A stretch of 64,000 bases of DNA from positions 1,781,001 to 1,845,000 of the forward strand of contig NZ_CP106793.1 of the NCBI RefSeq assembly GCF_025642135.1, read 5' to 3'. The translations under genes and the position numbers were made by a program. Below, one piece after another: positions 7,817-17,200 of the stretch. This stretch comes from Streptomyces cynarae (lineage in GTDB: Bacteria; Actinomycetota; Actinomycetes; Streptomycetales; Streptomycetaceae). The stretch's first letter is position 1. Each line of letters starts with the position of its first letter. The notes below the pieces were generated by a model that was given only the letters and a program-made list of their open reading frames with translations, ran no database searches and was not told where the DNA came from.

Positions 7817-7887
7817 GGTGGAGTGGCCGAGAGGCGAGGCAACGGCCTGCAAAGCCGTCTACACGGGTTCAAATCCCGTCTCCACCT
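7817..7887 (+). tRNA. tRNA-Cys (anticodon GCA)
   Basis: A 71-nt tRNA with acceptor stem GGTGGAG/CTCCACC and anticodon stem ACGGC/GCCGT enclosing CTGCAAA (anticodon GCA). The T arm is CGGGTTCAAATCCCG. CCA follows directly at 7888-7890, so the 3' end appears genomically encoded, unlike the neighbouring Val genes. Confidence 0.97.
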
Positions 7888-7891
7888 CCAA

Positions 7892-7963
7892 GGACGATTA
7901 GCTCAGCGGGAGAGCGCTTCCCTGACACGGAAGAGGTCACTGGTTCAATCCCAGTATCGTCCA
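7892..7963 (+). tRNA. tRNA-Val (anticodon GAC), copy 1
   Basis: The 72-nt cloverleaf has acceptor stem GGACGAT/ATCGTCC and anticodon loop CTGACAC (anticodon GAC). It is identical by eye to copy 3 at 8090-8161. A UUCG-capped hairpin (GGATC-TTCG-GATCC) lies immediately downstream at 7966-7979. Confidence 0.97.
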
Positions 7964-7982
7964 CTGGATCTTCGGATCCCCC

Positions 7983-8054
7983 GCGCGATTAGCTCAGCGG
8001 GAGAGCGCTTCCCTGACACGGAAGAGGTCACTGGTTCAATCCCAGTATCGCGCA
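7983..8054 (+). tRNA. tRNA-Val (anticodon GAC), copy 2 with altered acceptor stem
   Basis: The body is identical to the other two Val(GAC) genes, but the acceptor stem is GCGCGAT/ATCGCGC. The substitutions at positions 2 and 3 are exactly compensated on the 3' side, so the stem is fully paired and the gene is probably functional. Confidence 0.96.
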
Positions 8055-8089
8055 CGCACTGCCCGTGATCTTCGGATCGCGGTTCCCGA

Positions 8090-8161
8090 GGACGATTAGC
8101 TCAGCGGGAGAGCGCTTCCCTGACACGGAAGAGGTCACTGGTTCAATCCCAGTATCGTCCA
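8090..8161 (+). tRNA. tRNA-Val (anticodon GAC), copy 3
   Basis: The 72-nt cloverleaf has acceptor stem GGACGAT/ATCGTCC. It is preceded by a second UUCG hairpin (GATC-TTCG-GATC at 8067-8078) in the spacer and followed by the array terminator. Copies 1 and 3 share flanks as well as body, which suggests duplication of a tRNA-plus-spacer unit. Confidence 0.97.
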
Positions 8162-8167
8162 CACATC

Positions 8168-8197
8168 GAAGCCCCCGGCCGCGCGGCCGGGGGCTTC
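8168..8197. terminator. Terminator between tRNA array and convergent zinc-protein gene
   Basis: A 14-bp perfect stem (GAAGCCCCCGGCCG with its complement) closes a 2-nt loop and is followed by TTCG. It lies 6 bp after the last tRNA and 9 bp from the stop of the convergent gene, so it probably serves both strands. Confidence 0.9.
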
Positions 8198-8206
8198 TTC
8201 GTGGGC

Positions 8207-8497
8207 TCAGCTGGAGAACAGCATGTGACCGAAGCTCTTGTGGCGGTGGTGGCCGTAGTGACCGTGGCCCCCGTGATGGCCCTCGTGGTGGCCGCCGTGC
8301 GGGGCGCCCCAGGCGGGAGCGGACGGATAGGCGGGCGGGGGCGGCGGGGCGGGCTGTGCCCACTGGGCCTCCAGGCGGGTGAGCGCCTCCAGCTCCCCGT
8401 AGTCGAGGAAGATGCCGCGACAGCCGCTGCACTGCTCGATCTGAACGCCGTTGCGGTTGTACGTGTGCATCGGCGCATGACACTTCGGACACTGCAT
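8207..8497 (-). CDS. Small TFIIB-type zinc-ribbon protein with His-rich tail
   Basis: A 96-residue protein. The N-terminus MQCPKCHAPMHTY and QCSGCRGIFLDYGELEAL form a zf-TFIIB/YacG-like zinc ribbon (CxxC near residues 3-6 and CxxC near 23-26). The C-terminal half is Pro-rich and then His/Gly-rich (GGHHEGHHGGHGHYGHHRH), ending KSFGHMLFSS. The His tail suggests further metal binding, but the function is unknown. A GAGGAG ribosome site precedes the ATG at 8497. The gene stands alone and shares its terminator with the tRNA array. Confidence 0.8.
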   Translation of the reverse strand: MQCPKCHAPMHTYNRNGVQIEQCSGCRGIFLDYGELEALTRLEAQWAQPAPPPPPAYPSAPAWGAPHGGHHEGHHGGHGHYGHHRHKSFGHMLFSS

Positions 8498-8595
8498 GCT
8501 CGGCTCAACTCCTCGCCGGTCGGTGGGGCTTCGCCAGATAGGGACTCGGTACGGGCCGGAACGGTTGCAACCCGAGGGGCAGATCACTTTGCCAA

Positions 8596-9504
8596 CTACG
8601 GAGGAATCGGGGCCATTCGGGCGCTGGCGTCGACCACGGCCTGTTCCACATCGTCCAAGGCGCGGCCTGCGGCGGCGGACTTGGCGACGGCCCGGGCGGC
8701 CGTCTGCACGGTGAGGGCGCGGGCGGGAACGTCCAGGGCCGGCCAGGGGTCGCCGGTGGAGGGGACCGCGATACCGCCCGCCCTGCGGTACGCGTCGAGG
8801 AACCGGGCCCACTCGTCCGGCGGGAGCAGACCGCAGGCGTACCAGGCGGCCGGTCGGGCCAGGTCCCAGGCCGGTTCGCCGAGGCCCAGGTCGTCGACGT
8901 CGATGAGGAGCCAGGGGCCGGTCTCCGCGGGGTGGCGCACGAGCTGGCCGAGGTGGAGGTCGCCGTGGCAGAGAGAGCGCGCGGAGGACATGGGCGCCTC
9001 GGCTCGGGCCCACCCCGGCAGGCCGGCCCAGGCGCGGAGGACGGTTGCGGCGGCCGGGTGGGGACCGGCGGCCCGGAGGCGCTGGATGGCGCGGGCGGCC
9101 TTGACGGGGCCGCGCATGGCCGGGAGGCCGGTGGGGGCGGGGGCCTGGTGCAGCTGGGCGAGAAGGGTGGCGGCGGCCTCCCACGGGGCGGCGTCCGGAG
9201 TCTCGGGGTCCACGGGGGTGCCGTACGGCCAGACGGTCACCGGGCGACCGTGGAGGTCGGCAGGCACGGAGCGGAGGGGCGTCAGGAAGATCTCGGGGAG
9301 GTCGGCGGCGATCCCGAGACGGAGGGAGAGCTCCCCGAGGTCCGTGTCCGGGGCATGCGCCTTGGCGACCGTGCCACCGTGCCGCACGACCGTGCCGTCC
9401 TCCCTCTCGGCCAGCACGGCGTCCGGATGCCCACAGCCTCCCCCTCGAGGATGAGCCGCGCACCGGGCTGTGGCGGTGAGGGCGGACAGTACGTCGGCGG
9501 TCAC
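8596..9504 (-). CDS. Aminoglycoside phosphotransferase-family kinase-like protein
   Basis: A 302-residue protein of the APH/choline-kinase fold. A nucleotide-binding N-lobe (DGTVVRHGGTVAKAHAPD) is followed by the catalytic loop SLCHGDLHLGQLV, where the usual Asn after HxD is Gln, and the metal motif LLIDVDDLGLGEPAWDLA. True resistance enzymes and maltokinase-like or homoserine-kinase-like housekeeping enzymes share these motifs, and I cannot assign a substrate. The GTG at 9504 is preceded by GGGAGACCC. It ends about 100 bp from the zinc-ribbon gene and could be a single-gene unit. Confidence 0.75.
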   Translation of the reverse strand: MTADVLSALTATARCAAHPRGGGCGHPDAVLAEREDGTVVRHGGTVAKAHAPDTDLGELSLRLGIAADLPEIFLTPLRSVPADLHGRPVTVWPYGTPVDPETPDAAPWEAAATLLAQLHQAPAPTGLPAMRGPVKAARAIQRLRAAGPHPAAATVLRAWAGLPGWARAEAPMSSARSLCHGDLHLGQLVRHPAETGPWLLIDVDDLGLGEPAWDLARPAAWYACGLLPPDEWARFLDAYRRAGGIAVPSTGDPWPALDVPARALTVQTAARAVAKSAAAGRALDDVEQAVVDASARMAPIPP

Positions 9505-9638
9505 GGGTCTCCCTGGGTAGTACGGGCTCGCCCCAGAGCGTACGTAGGACGCCGGAGCCCGTGGTCGTTCACCCAGGACGACGGCGTCCGGCCAGGTCCC
9601 GGAGAGCGGCGCCGGTTCAGGCGCAGAAGCAGCGCAAA

Positions 9639-9672
9639 AACGCCCGCGCAGCTCCCCAGCTGCGCGGGCGTT
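9639..9672 (-). terminator. Rho-independent-type terminator of the small membrane-protein gene
   Basis: A 15-bp perfect stem (AACGCCCGCGCAGCT with its complement) closes a 4-nt CCCC/GGGG loop and runs into TTTTT on the minus strand, 87 bp after the 68-aa gene. It is the only hairpin seen here with a clear U-tract. The rest of 9505-9758 holds no ORF I would accept. Confidence 0.9.
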
Positions 9673-9758
9673 GGTGCCGTCCGTCGTACCCCCGTCCCCA
9701 CGGGGTTGCATGGGTGGATGTCCCCGCCCGGACCGCTCTTCCGGGCCTGGGGCGCCGC

Positions 9759-9965
9759 TCAGCGCCCCAGCATCACGCCCACGGACGACGCTTGTGTGAC
9801 CACTGCATCCCAGCCGCCGAAGGCGTACACGAGCAGGGCCGCCAGGGGGAGGACCATCGCGGTCGCCACCAGGGGGTGGCGGCGGCCCTGGCGGCGGGTG
9901 CCGAACGCGGCGTACGCCCTGCGCCCCTGCGTGCGGATCAGTGTCCGCGGTGCCGTCTGGGCCAT
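9759..9965 (-). CDS. Small conserved membrane protein, 68 aa
   Basis: A 68-residue protein with a basic N-terminus (TLIRTQGRRAYAAFGTRRQGRRHP), one membrane span (VATAMVLPLAALLVYAFGG) and a short outer segment. The strong ribosome site AGGAGAGGGACC before the ATG and the good terminator downstream make it a convincing gene. The function is unknown; the positive-inside pattern predicts a cytoplasmic N-terminus. Confidence 0.75.
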   Translation of the reverse strand: MAQTAPRTLIRTQGRRAYAAFGTRRQGRRHPLVATAMVLPLAALLVYAFGGWDAVVTQASSVGVMLGR

Positions 9966-10164
9966 GGTCCCTCTCCTGACCGTGGTGCTGTTGTCGTTGG
10001 CAGCGGCGGGTGTCTGACCTCGGGGGACGAGTGCTGCACCCGCCGCTTGACCTCAAATCTAGGCTTCGGGCGATCCCCGGTCGTCATGCCCTCGTATCGA
10101 TTCCCTGGCCTCCCCGAGGAGGAGCAATGGCCTGCGGCGTACTCCCCTGGGTGGAGACGAGGTC

Positions 10165-10440
10165 CTAGGTCTCAGGGTCTTCCCGGAGGGGACGCCCGGT
10201 GTACCCCTTCTGCTCTGACCCGTCTTCCCGTGGAACCGGCTGCTCCACCAGCGCCAGCACCCGGTTCGCCATGAAGCGGGCGGTCCGTACGACCGTCCCG
10301 GAACGCGTGACTTCGCTCACTTCCACCACCCCCCTGCGCACCGCCGTCTCCACTCGGCGGCCCGCCCTGCTCGCCACCACCTCGTACGTACGCGTCGTGT
10401 CCCCCGCGTCCACGACTATCTCCACACGATCACCCTTCAC
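10165..10440 (-). CDS. Conserved hypothetical protein, 91 aa
   Basis: A small soluble protein rich in beta-forming residues and Arg/Val (KGDRVEIVVDAGDTTRTYEVVASRAGRR, then VVEVSEVTRSGTVVRTARF), ending in a charged tail. No family is recognised. The GTG at 10440 follows an AGGGGGA ribosome site. It lies divergent from the Ser/Thr kinase gene across about 200 bp, which should contain both promoters. Confidence 0.65.
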   Translation of the reverse strand: MKGDRVEIVVDAGDTTRTYEVVASRAGRRVETAVRRGVVEVSEVTRSGTVVRTARFMANRVLALVEQPVPREDGSEQKGYTGRPLREDPET

Positions 10441-10642
10441 GGGTTCAATCCCCCTTCACCAGCGGGTGTTTGGGATCATGGACGGCGCGATACGGACCTG
10501 CTCGCGCCTGTCCTGACCACCTCTCAAGTCTCCCACGGGGCACTGACAATCGATCGGGGCGAGAGGGCGCGGCCTCTGCGCGCACCCGGCCGTGGAAACG
10601 TAAGCTGTGGCTCGTCAAACGGACCGGGCAGCGGGGATGGAC

Positions 10643-11945
10643 ATGGCGATGATGCGCCTGAGGCGTGAGGACCCGCGTGTCGTCGGCTCGTTCAGGCTTC
10701 ACCGGCGGCTCGGCGCGGGCGGGATGGGCGTCGTCTACCTGGGCTCCGACAAGCGGGGCCAGAGGGTCGCGTTGAAGGTGATCCGGCCGGATCTCGCGGA
10801 GGACCAGGAGTTCCGGTCGCGGTTCGCACGTGAGGTCTCGGCGGCACGGCGGATTCGTGGCGGGTGTACGGCGCGGCTGGTGGCAGCCGATCTGGAGGCG
10901 GATCGCCCGTGGTTCGCCACGCAGTACGTGCCCGGGCCGTCGCTGCACGACAAGGTCGCCGAGGAGGGCCCCCTCACGGCCGCCGAGGTGGCCGCCGTCG
11001 GGGCCGCCCTGTCCGAGGGTCTTGTGGCGGTGCACGAGGCCGGGGTCGTGCACCGGGATCTGAAGCCGTCCAACATCCTGCTGTCGCCGAAGGGGCCCCG
11101 GATCATCGACTTCGGCATCGCCTGGGCGACCGGCGCCTCGACGCTCACCCACGTCGGCACGGCCGTGGGGTCGCCCGGCTTCCTCGCCCCCGAGCAGGTG
11201 CGGGGGGCCGCCGTCACGCCTGCCACGGACGTGTTCGCGCTGGGCGCCACGCTGGCGTACGCGGCGACCGGGGACTCGCCCTTCGGACACGGCAGTTCCG
11301 AGGTGATGCTCTACCGCGTGGTGCATGAGGAGCCCAAGCTGCACGGCGTGCCGGATGCCCTGGCTCCGCTCGTCCGCGCCTGTCTCGCGAAGGACCCCGA
11401 CGAACGGCCGAGCACCCTCCAACTCTCGCTCAGACTCAAGGAGATCGCGGCCCGGGAGACCCAGGGCCTCACGGACGTGCGGCCGTCCGACCGGCGCGGC
11501 GAGGTGGACCGGCCCTCGGGGCGGCTCGCGCAGCAGTACGCGGAGCAGCGCACCGTGCGCCGCCCGCAGGGGCCGGGCACTCCCCGCCCCGCAGCAGCGG
11601 CTCGCGGCCGGGGTCGCGACCGACGCCCGCGCAGCGCGTCACCTCGACCCGCTCCGGCGGCCGTCCCGCACCGCGCAGTGGCGCCGGGCGGCCCGCGCCC
11701 GTACCACCGGCACGGGGCGGCGCCCGGCCAACCCGCGGCTGCTGCGCCAGCGGATCTTCGTGTTCGTGGTGGTCACGCTGCTGGTGGCGCTGGGCATCGC
11801 GGCGGCCCAGGGGTGCCAGGGGCCGGCGCGCGGCATGGACGACGGACACGTACGCAAGGACGTACGACCGGAGCAGTCGTACAGGCCTCTGACCGGCGAC
11901 CTGATGGCCGAGCAGTACCACAGCGAGCTCGACCGCGACGGCTGA
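10643..11945 (+). CDS. Membrane-anchored Ser/Thr protein kinase, frame interrupted by one base
   Basis: The first reading frame encodes a complete Hanks-type kinase: glycine loop LGAGGMGVVYLG, VALKVI lysine, catalytic loop VVHRDLKPSNILL, DFG as IIDFGIA, then GSPGFLAPEQV and DVFALGATL. About 310 residues in, at the CCCCGCCCC run 11582-11590, the sensible sequence moves to another frame. It continues QQRLAAGVATDARAARHLD, an Arg-rich linker, a membrane span (IFVFVVVTLLVALGIAAAQ) and a short outer tail, ending at 11945. Removing one base gives 434 codons in one frame. Without that, the kinase gains an Arg/Pro-rich tail to 12265 and loses its anchor. The start is uncertain (ATGs at 10637-10652); GGGG before 10643 favours that one. 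Confidence 0.8.
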
Positions 11946-12014
11946 CCGGGCACACGCGGCCGACCGGGCGCAGGCGGCCGACCGGGCGCAGGCGGCCGAC
12001 CGGGGGCCACCGAC
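11943..12014. repeat. 18-bp tandem repeats between convergent genes
   Basis: Units at 11943, 11961 and 11979 share CGACCGGGCGCAGGCGGC (the first degenerate), with a partial fourth. They start at the kinase stop and lie before the convergent methyltransferase gene. An 18-bp period is compatible with coding, but the kinase stop codon precedes them. Confidence 0.85.
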
Positions 12015-12038
12015 CGGGCCGACCCGGAAGACGGGGCC

Positions 12039-12857
12039 CTAGGACCGGGGGCGGCCGGTGGCGACCGCGTAGAAGGCGACCGCGGCCGCCGCGCCCACGT
12101 TCAGGGAGTCGACGCCGTGGGCCATGGGGATGCGAACCCATTCGTCCGCGGCGACCAGCGCCTGCGTGGAGAGCCCGTCGCCCTCCGCGCCGAGCATCAG
12201 CGCGACCCGGTCCATCTTGTGGGGAGCCGTCTCGTCGAGGGTCTTGGCCTTCTCGTCGGGGGTGAGCGCGAGAAGCGTGAAGCCGGCCTCGCGGACCGAC
12301 TCAAGGCTCCTCGGCCAGGTGTCGAGGCGGGCGTACGGCACCGAGAAGACCGCGCCCATGGACACCTTCACGCTGCGCCGGTACAGCGGGTCGGCGCAGT
12401 CGGGCGACAGCAGGACCGCGTCCATGCCGAGGGCGGCGGCCGAGCGGAAGATCGCGCCGATGTTGGTGTGGTCGTTCACCGATTCCATGATCACGACCCG
12501 ACGGGCGGAGGCGAGGAGTTCGTCCGCCGTCGGCAGTGGCTTGCGCTGCATGGAGGCGAGCGCGCCGCGGTGCACGTGGTAGCCGGTGACCTGCTCGGCC
12601 AGTTCCGGGCTGACCGCGTACACCGGGGCAGGGAGCTCGTCGATGACGTCCCGCATGACGTCGACCCATTTCGAGGACAGCAGCATGGAACGCATCTCGT
12701 AGCCGGCCGTCTTGGCCCGTCTGATGACCTTCTCGCCCTCGGCGATGAACAGTCCCTCGGCGGGTTCGCGCTTGCGGCGCAGCTCCACGTCGGTCAGACC
12801 CGTGTAGTCGGTGAGGCGCGGGTCGTCGGGATCCTCAACGGTGATGAGATCGGCCAC
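12039..12857 (-). CDS. TrmH/SpoU-family RNA 2'-O-methyltransferase
   Basis: A 272-residue SPOUT methyltransferase. The N-terminal RNA-binding part contains FIAEGEKVIRRA. The catalytic knot has motif 1 NDHTNIGAIFRSAAALGMDAVLL, the middle motif ALMLGAEGDGLS, and the SAM-loop motif IPMAHGVDSLNVGAAAAVAFYAV. It should methylate a ribose in rRNA or tRNA; the exact site cannot be told. It converges with the kinase gene and lies 63 bp downstream of cobA in the same orientation. Confidence 0.9.
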   Translation of the reverse strand: MADLITVEDPDDPRLTDYTGLTDVELRRKREPAEGLFIAEGEKVIRRAKTAGYEMRSMLLSSKWVDVMRDVIDELPAPVYAVSPELAEQVTGYHVHRGALASMQRKPLPTADELLASARRVVIMESVNDHTNIGAIFRSAAALGMDAVLLSPDCADPLYRRSVKVSMGAVFSVPYARLDTWPRSLESVREAGFTLLALTPDEKAKTLDETAPHKMDRVALMLGAEGDGLSTQALVAADEWVRIPMAHGVDSLNVGAAAAVAFYAVATGRPRS

Positions 12858-12920
12858 AGGGTGATACTGCCTTGTCGGGGGAGCGGTGCCAACGGCTGGA
12901 ACGGGACGTGTTACCCCGGG

Positions 12921-14153
12921 TTACTCGACCGGCCGCGGCCCCACCGTCACGACCTCGCCGATGACGATGACCGCAGGCGGCTTCACGTCCTTCTCCCGTA
13001 CGGTCTCCGCGACCGTCGCCAGCGTCGCGTCGACCCGGCGCTGGGCGGCCGTCGTGCCCTCCTGGACCAGGGCGACGGGGGTGTCGGGCGCCTTGCCGTG
13101 GGCGACGAGTGCCTCGGCGATCTTCCCGATCTTGTCGACGCCCATAAGGATCACGAGCGTGCCCGTCAGCCGCGCCAGGGACGGCCAGTCGACCAGCGAA
13201 CGCTCGTCGTCAGGGGCGACGTGTCCGCTGACCACCGTGAACTCGTGTGCGACACCGCGGTGGGTGACGGGGATGCCGGCCGCGCCCGGCACGGAGATCG
13301 AGCTGGAGATGCCCGGGACGACCGTGCACGGGATGCCCGCCTCCGCGAGCGCCTGCACCTCCTCCATGCCGCGGCCGAAGACGTAGGGATCGCCGCCCTT
13401 GAGACGGACCACCGACTTGCCCTGCTTGGCGTGCTCGATCAGCGCGTTGTTGATGGCCTCCTGGGCCATGAAACGGCCGTACGGGATCTTCGCCGCGTCG
13501 ATCACGTGGACGTGCGGCGGGAGTTCGGCGAGCAGGTCGCGGGGGCCGAGGCGGTCGGCGATGACGACGTCCGCCTCGGCGAGCAGCCGCCGCCCGCGGA
13601 CGGTGATCAGGTCCGGGTCGCCGGGGCCGCCGCCGACGAGCGCCACACCGGGGGTGCGGGTGCGGTGGTGCGGGGCGACCAGGGTGCCGTCGCGCAGCCC
13701 CTCCACCACGGCGTCACGGATGGCGGCGGTGTGCCGGGGGTCACGGCCCCTGGCCTCGGTGGTGAGCACGGCGACCGTGACGCCCTCGCTGTGGCCGGTC
13801 GCGGGGGTCCACGCGGTGGCCGCGTCGGCGTCGTCGGAGCGGACGCACCACACCCGGTTCGCCTCTGCCTCCGCCGAGGCCCGGGAGTTCGCCTCGGGGT
13901 CGCTGGTGGCGATCAGGGCGTACCAGGCGTCCGCGAGGTCGCCTTCCTCGTACGGGCGCCGCTCCCAGGTGATCTCACCCGCGTCCGCCATGGCTTCGAC
14001 CGAGGGGGTCGCTTCCGGGGAGACGAGGACGATGTCCGCGCCTGCCGCGATGAGCGCCGGGAGGCGGCGCTGGGCGACCTGGCCGCCGCCGAGGACGACG
14101 ACGCGGCGTCCGGTCAGGCGGAGCCCTACGGGGTAAGGGGGGTGTTCGGCCAT
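12921..14153 (-). CDS. cobA: Bifunctional precorrin-2 dehydrogenase / uroporphyrinogen-III C-methyltransferase
   Basis: A 410-residue two-domain enzyme. The N-terminal third is a CysG-B-like Rossmann domain (VVVLGGGQVAQRRLPALIAAGADIVLVSPEA). From about residue 165 comes a complete SUMT domain with VALVGGGPGDPDLITVRGRRLL, VVRLKGGDPYVFGRG and VPGISSSISVPGAAGIPVTHRG. It makes precorrin-2 from uroporphyrinogen III and may oxidise it, feeding cobalamin and possibly sirohaem. The fusion lacks the clear CysG dimerisation region, so the chelatase step is uncertain. It is followed by the TrmH gene and preceded by the cobT hairpin terminator. Confidence 0.9.
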   Translation of the reverse strand: MAEHPPYPVGLRLTGRRVVVLGGGQVAQRRLPALIAAGADIVLVSPEATPSVEAMADAGEITWERRPYEEGDLADAWYALIATSDPEANSRASAEAEANRVWCVRSDDADAATAWTPATGHSEGVTVAVLTTEARGRDPRHTAAIRDAVVEGLRDGTLVAPHHRTRTPGVALVGGGPGDPDLITVRGRRLLAEADVVIADRLGPRDLLAELPPHVHVIDAAKIPYGRFMAQEAINNALIEHAKQGKSVVRLKGGDPYVFGRGMEEVQALAEAGIPCTVVPGISSSISVPGAAGIPVTHRGVAHEFTVVSGHVAPDDERSLVDWPSLARLTGTLVILMGVDKIGKIAEALVAHGKAPDTPVALVQEGTTAAQRRVDATLATVAETVREKDVKPPAVIVIGEVVTVGPRPVE

Positions 14154-14240
14154 GGAGGTGCGGCTCCTCGTGCGGCGGTGGGACGGCGGCCTCTGCGGCT
14201 TTGGAGGGGCCTGACGTGCGGAATTCTATGGTGCGGACGT

Positions 14241-14279
14241 CAGGGGCGGCTCACCTGGTCGAAGGCTGAGCCGCCCCTG
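14241..14279 (-). terminator. Hairpin downstream of the cobT fusion gene
   Basis: A 13-bp perfect stem (CAGGGGCGGCTCA with its complement) closes a 13-nt loop and lies about 20 bp past the cobT stop and before cobA on the same strand. It lacks a U-tract, as most Streptomyces terminators do. Confidence 0.75.
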
Positions 14280-14299
14280 CACTCGGACGTGGCGTGGTG

Positions 14300-17200
14300 C
14301 TACTTCTCCGTGACGCCCGCCGAGTCGAACGTCGCCACCTCGTGCATCGCCCTCGCCGCGCTCTGGACCAGCGGCAGGGCCAGTAGGGCGCCGGTGCCCT
14401 CGCCCAGGCGGAGGTCCAGGTCGACCAGGGGCCGAAGGCCCAGCTTGTTCAGGGCGGCCACATGGCCCGGCTCCGCGCTGCGGTGGCCTGCGATGCACGC
14501 CGCGAGCACCTCGGGGGCGATGGCGCGCGCCACCAGGGCGGCGGCGCCCGCGCTGACGCCGTCCAGGATGACCGGCGTGCGCAGGGACGCGCCGCCGAGC
14601 AGCAGGCCCACCATCGCCGCGTGCTCCAGGCCGCCGAACGCCGCCAGGACGCCGATCGGGTCGGCCGGGTCCGGCTGGTGGAGTTCGATGGCGCGGCGCA
14701 CGACCTCCGTCTTGCGGGCGAGCGTCTCGTCGTTGATGCCGGTGCCGCGGCCCGTCACCTCGGACGGGTCCGTGTCCGTGAAGACGGCGATCAGGGCGGC
14801 CGAGGCCGTCGTGTTCGCGATGCCCATCTCACCGGTGAGCAGCGCGCGGTTGCCGGCCGCCACCAGGTCGCGGGCCGTCTCGATGCCGACCTCGATCGCC
14901 TGCTTGACCTCCTCGCGGGTGAGCGCGGGGCCGGTCGTCATGTCGGCCGTGCCGGCGCGGACCTTGCGCGGCAGCAGGCCGGGGGTGGCGGGCAGGTCGG
15001 CGGCCACACCCACGTCGATGACACAGACCTCGGCACCGACCTGGCCCGCGAAGGCGTTGCAGACCGCTCCCCCGCCCAGGAAGTTGGCGACCATCTGGCC
15101 CGTCACCTCCTGGGGCCACGGGGTGACGCCCTGGGCGTGCACGCCGTGGTCGCCCGCGAAGATGGCGACGGCCGCGGGCTCCGGGATCGGCGGCGGGCAC
15201 TGCCGGGACAGGCCGGACAGCTGCGCGGAGATGATCTCCAGCATGCCGAGGGCGCCCGCGGGCTTGGTCATCCGCTTCTGCCGCTCCCAGGCCTCGCCGA
15301 GCGCCTTGGCGTCCAGCGGGCGGATGCCGGCGACGGTCTCAGCGAGCAGGTCGTGCGGCTCCTCGCCGGGCAGCGCGCGACGGCCGTACGTCTCCTCGTG
15401 CACGACCCAGGACAGCGGGCGGCGCTTGGACCAGCCCGCCTGCATCAGCTCGGGCTCCTCCGGGAACTCGTCGACGTACCCGACGCACAGGTACGCCACG
15501 ACCTCCAGGTGCTCGGGCAGCCCGAGGGCGCGGACCATCTCGCGCTCGTCGAAGAAGCTGACCCAGCCGACCCCGAGGCCCTCGGCGCGGGCCGCGAGCC
15601 ACAGGTTCTCGACGGCGAGCGCGGAGGAGTACGGCGCCATCTGCGGCTGGGTGTGCCGGCCGAGGGTGTGGCGGCCGCCCCGGGTGGGGTCGGCGGTGAC
15701 CACGATGTTCACCGGTGTGTCGAGGATGGCCTCGATCTTCAGTTCCTTGAACTGCTTCGCCCGGCCCTTGGGCAGCGACTTGGCGTACGCCTCGCGCTGG
15801 CGCATGGCCAGTTCGTGCATCGTGCGGCGCGTCTCGGCGGATCGGATGACGACGAAGTCCCACGGCTGGGAGTGGCCCACGGAGGGTGCCGTGTGGGCGG
15901 CCTCCAGGACGCGCAGCAGCACGTCGTGCGGGATCGGGTCGCTGCGGAAGCCGTTGCGGATGTCGCGGCGCTCGCGCATCACGCGCAGGACGGCTTCGCG
16001 CTCGGCGTCGTCGTATCCGGGCGCCGCCGGGCCGGTGGACTGTCGTGCTTCTTCCACGGCGGCCGTGCTCTCTTCCTGGTCGGCGGCCCGGGTGTCGAGG
16101 TCGTCCGCCTGCTGTGCGACTACGGTCTCCAGGTCCTCGGCATGCGGCTCCGGGGCGGGCGCCTCGCCCTCGCGGGGGCCGGGAACCATGGCGACGGGCT
16201 CCTGCACCGCCGGTTCCTCCTGCTGGGCGACGGCCGGAGCGGATTCCTCGGCGGGCTGCTGCTCCTGGACGGGCAGGGGCGGCACGGTCAGCGCGTGCGG
16301 CGGGGTGGGGGCCAGGTGCGGGGTGGTCGGCACGGTGCCCTCGACGGGCACGAACCGGCCGAACGACTGGTCCGCCTGGGGCTCCACAGGCGCTTCGGCC
16401 TGCACACCGGCGGTATCGGCCGGGACGCCGGGCGCGTCGGCGGGCGCACCGGGTGCGGCGGCGGCTCGCCACCCGCCTCCTGCTCGCCGTGCGCCTGGGC
16501 GGGTCCGCCCACCGGCAGGGCCTCCGCGGGCTCGGTGACCACGGGCTGCGCCTCCTCGGGGGCCTGCTGCGGCGCGGGCTCGGCGAACAGTGCCGGGGCG
16601 TCAGATGTCTGGGCTTCGGTGTCCGTCAGGGGCGCGTGCTGGTCCGCTGCCGGTGCCGCGGCCGGGGTCCCGCTTGCGTCGTGGACCTGCTCGGCCGGGG
16701 TCCCGCCGGTGTTGTCGACCTGCTCGGCCGGGGCCTGGCCCGGATCGTGGACCTCCTGCTGGACCGGGGCCCCGGCGACGGGTTCGTGGTCCTCGGCGGG
16801 GGCCGTCGGGTGCGGGGCGGGTGCCGGAACGGGGACCTGCGCGGTCTGCGGGGCGGCGCTGCTTCGGCCGCGGGCGCGGGCACGCCGATGTGCGGGTCCC
16901 CGTCCACGGGCGCTACGACCCGGAAGTCCGGGGCGGCATCCGCCACGGGCACGGCGTCCGGGACCTGCGGGGCGAGCCCGGCGGGGGTCCCGTCCTGCGC
17001 CGGTGCGGCATCCGGTGCCGGTAGGGCTCCGGGATGCTGCGAGCCGTCGTTGTGCCAGGCGTCGCCCTGCGAGCCGTCGTTCAGCACCCCGTGCGGCAGG
17101 ACGTGCCCGGCGTCGTCGAACACCTCGGCCCGGCCTTGCTCGGGCATGCCGAGCGCTCCCTCCGGGGCCGGCACGCCGTGCGCGGACTGCGGGGCCTCCG

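Noticed and set aside
7705..8161. tRNA array as an integrative-element attachment site
   Set aside because: No integrase gene and no duplicated tRNA 3' end are present; the repeats are whole tRNA genes.
12117..16538. Long open frame of 1473 codons on the + strand
   Set aside because: It lies antisense to cobA and the BluB-CobT gene, whose families are certain. Its product is Arg/Gly/Val-rich with no domain; this is the usual GC-rich antisense shadow.
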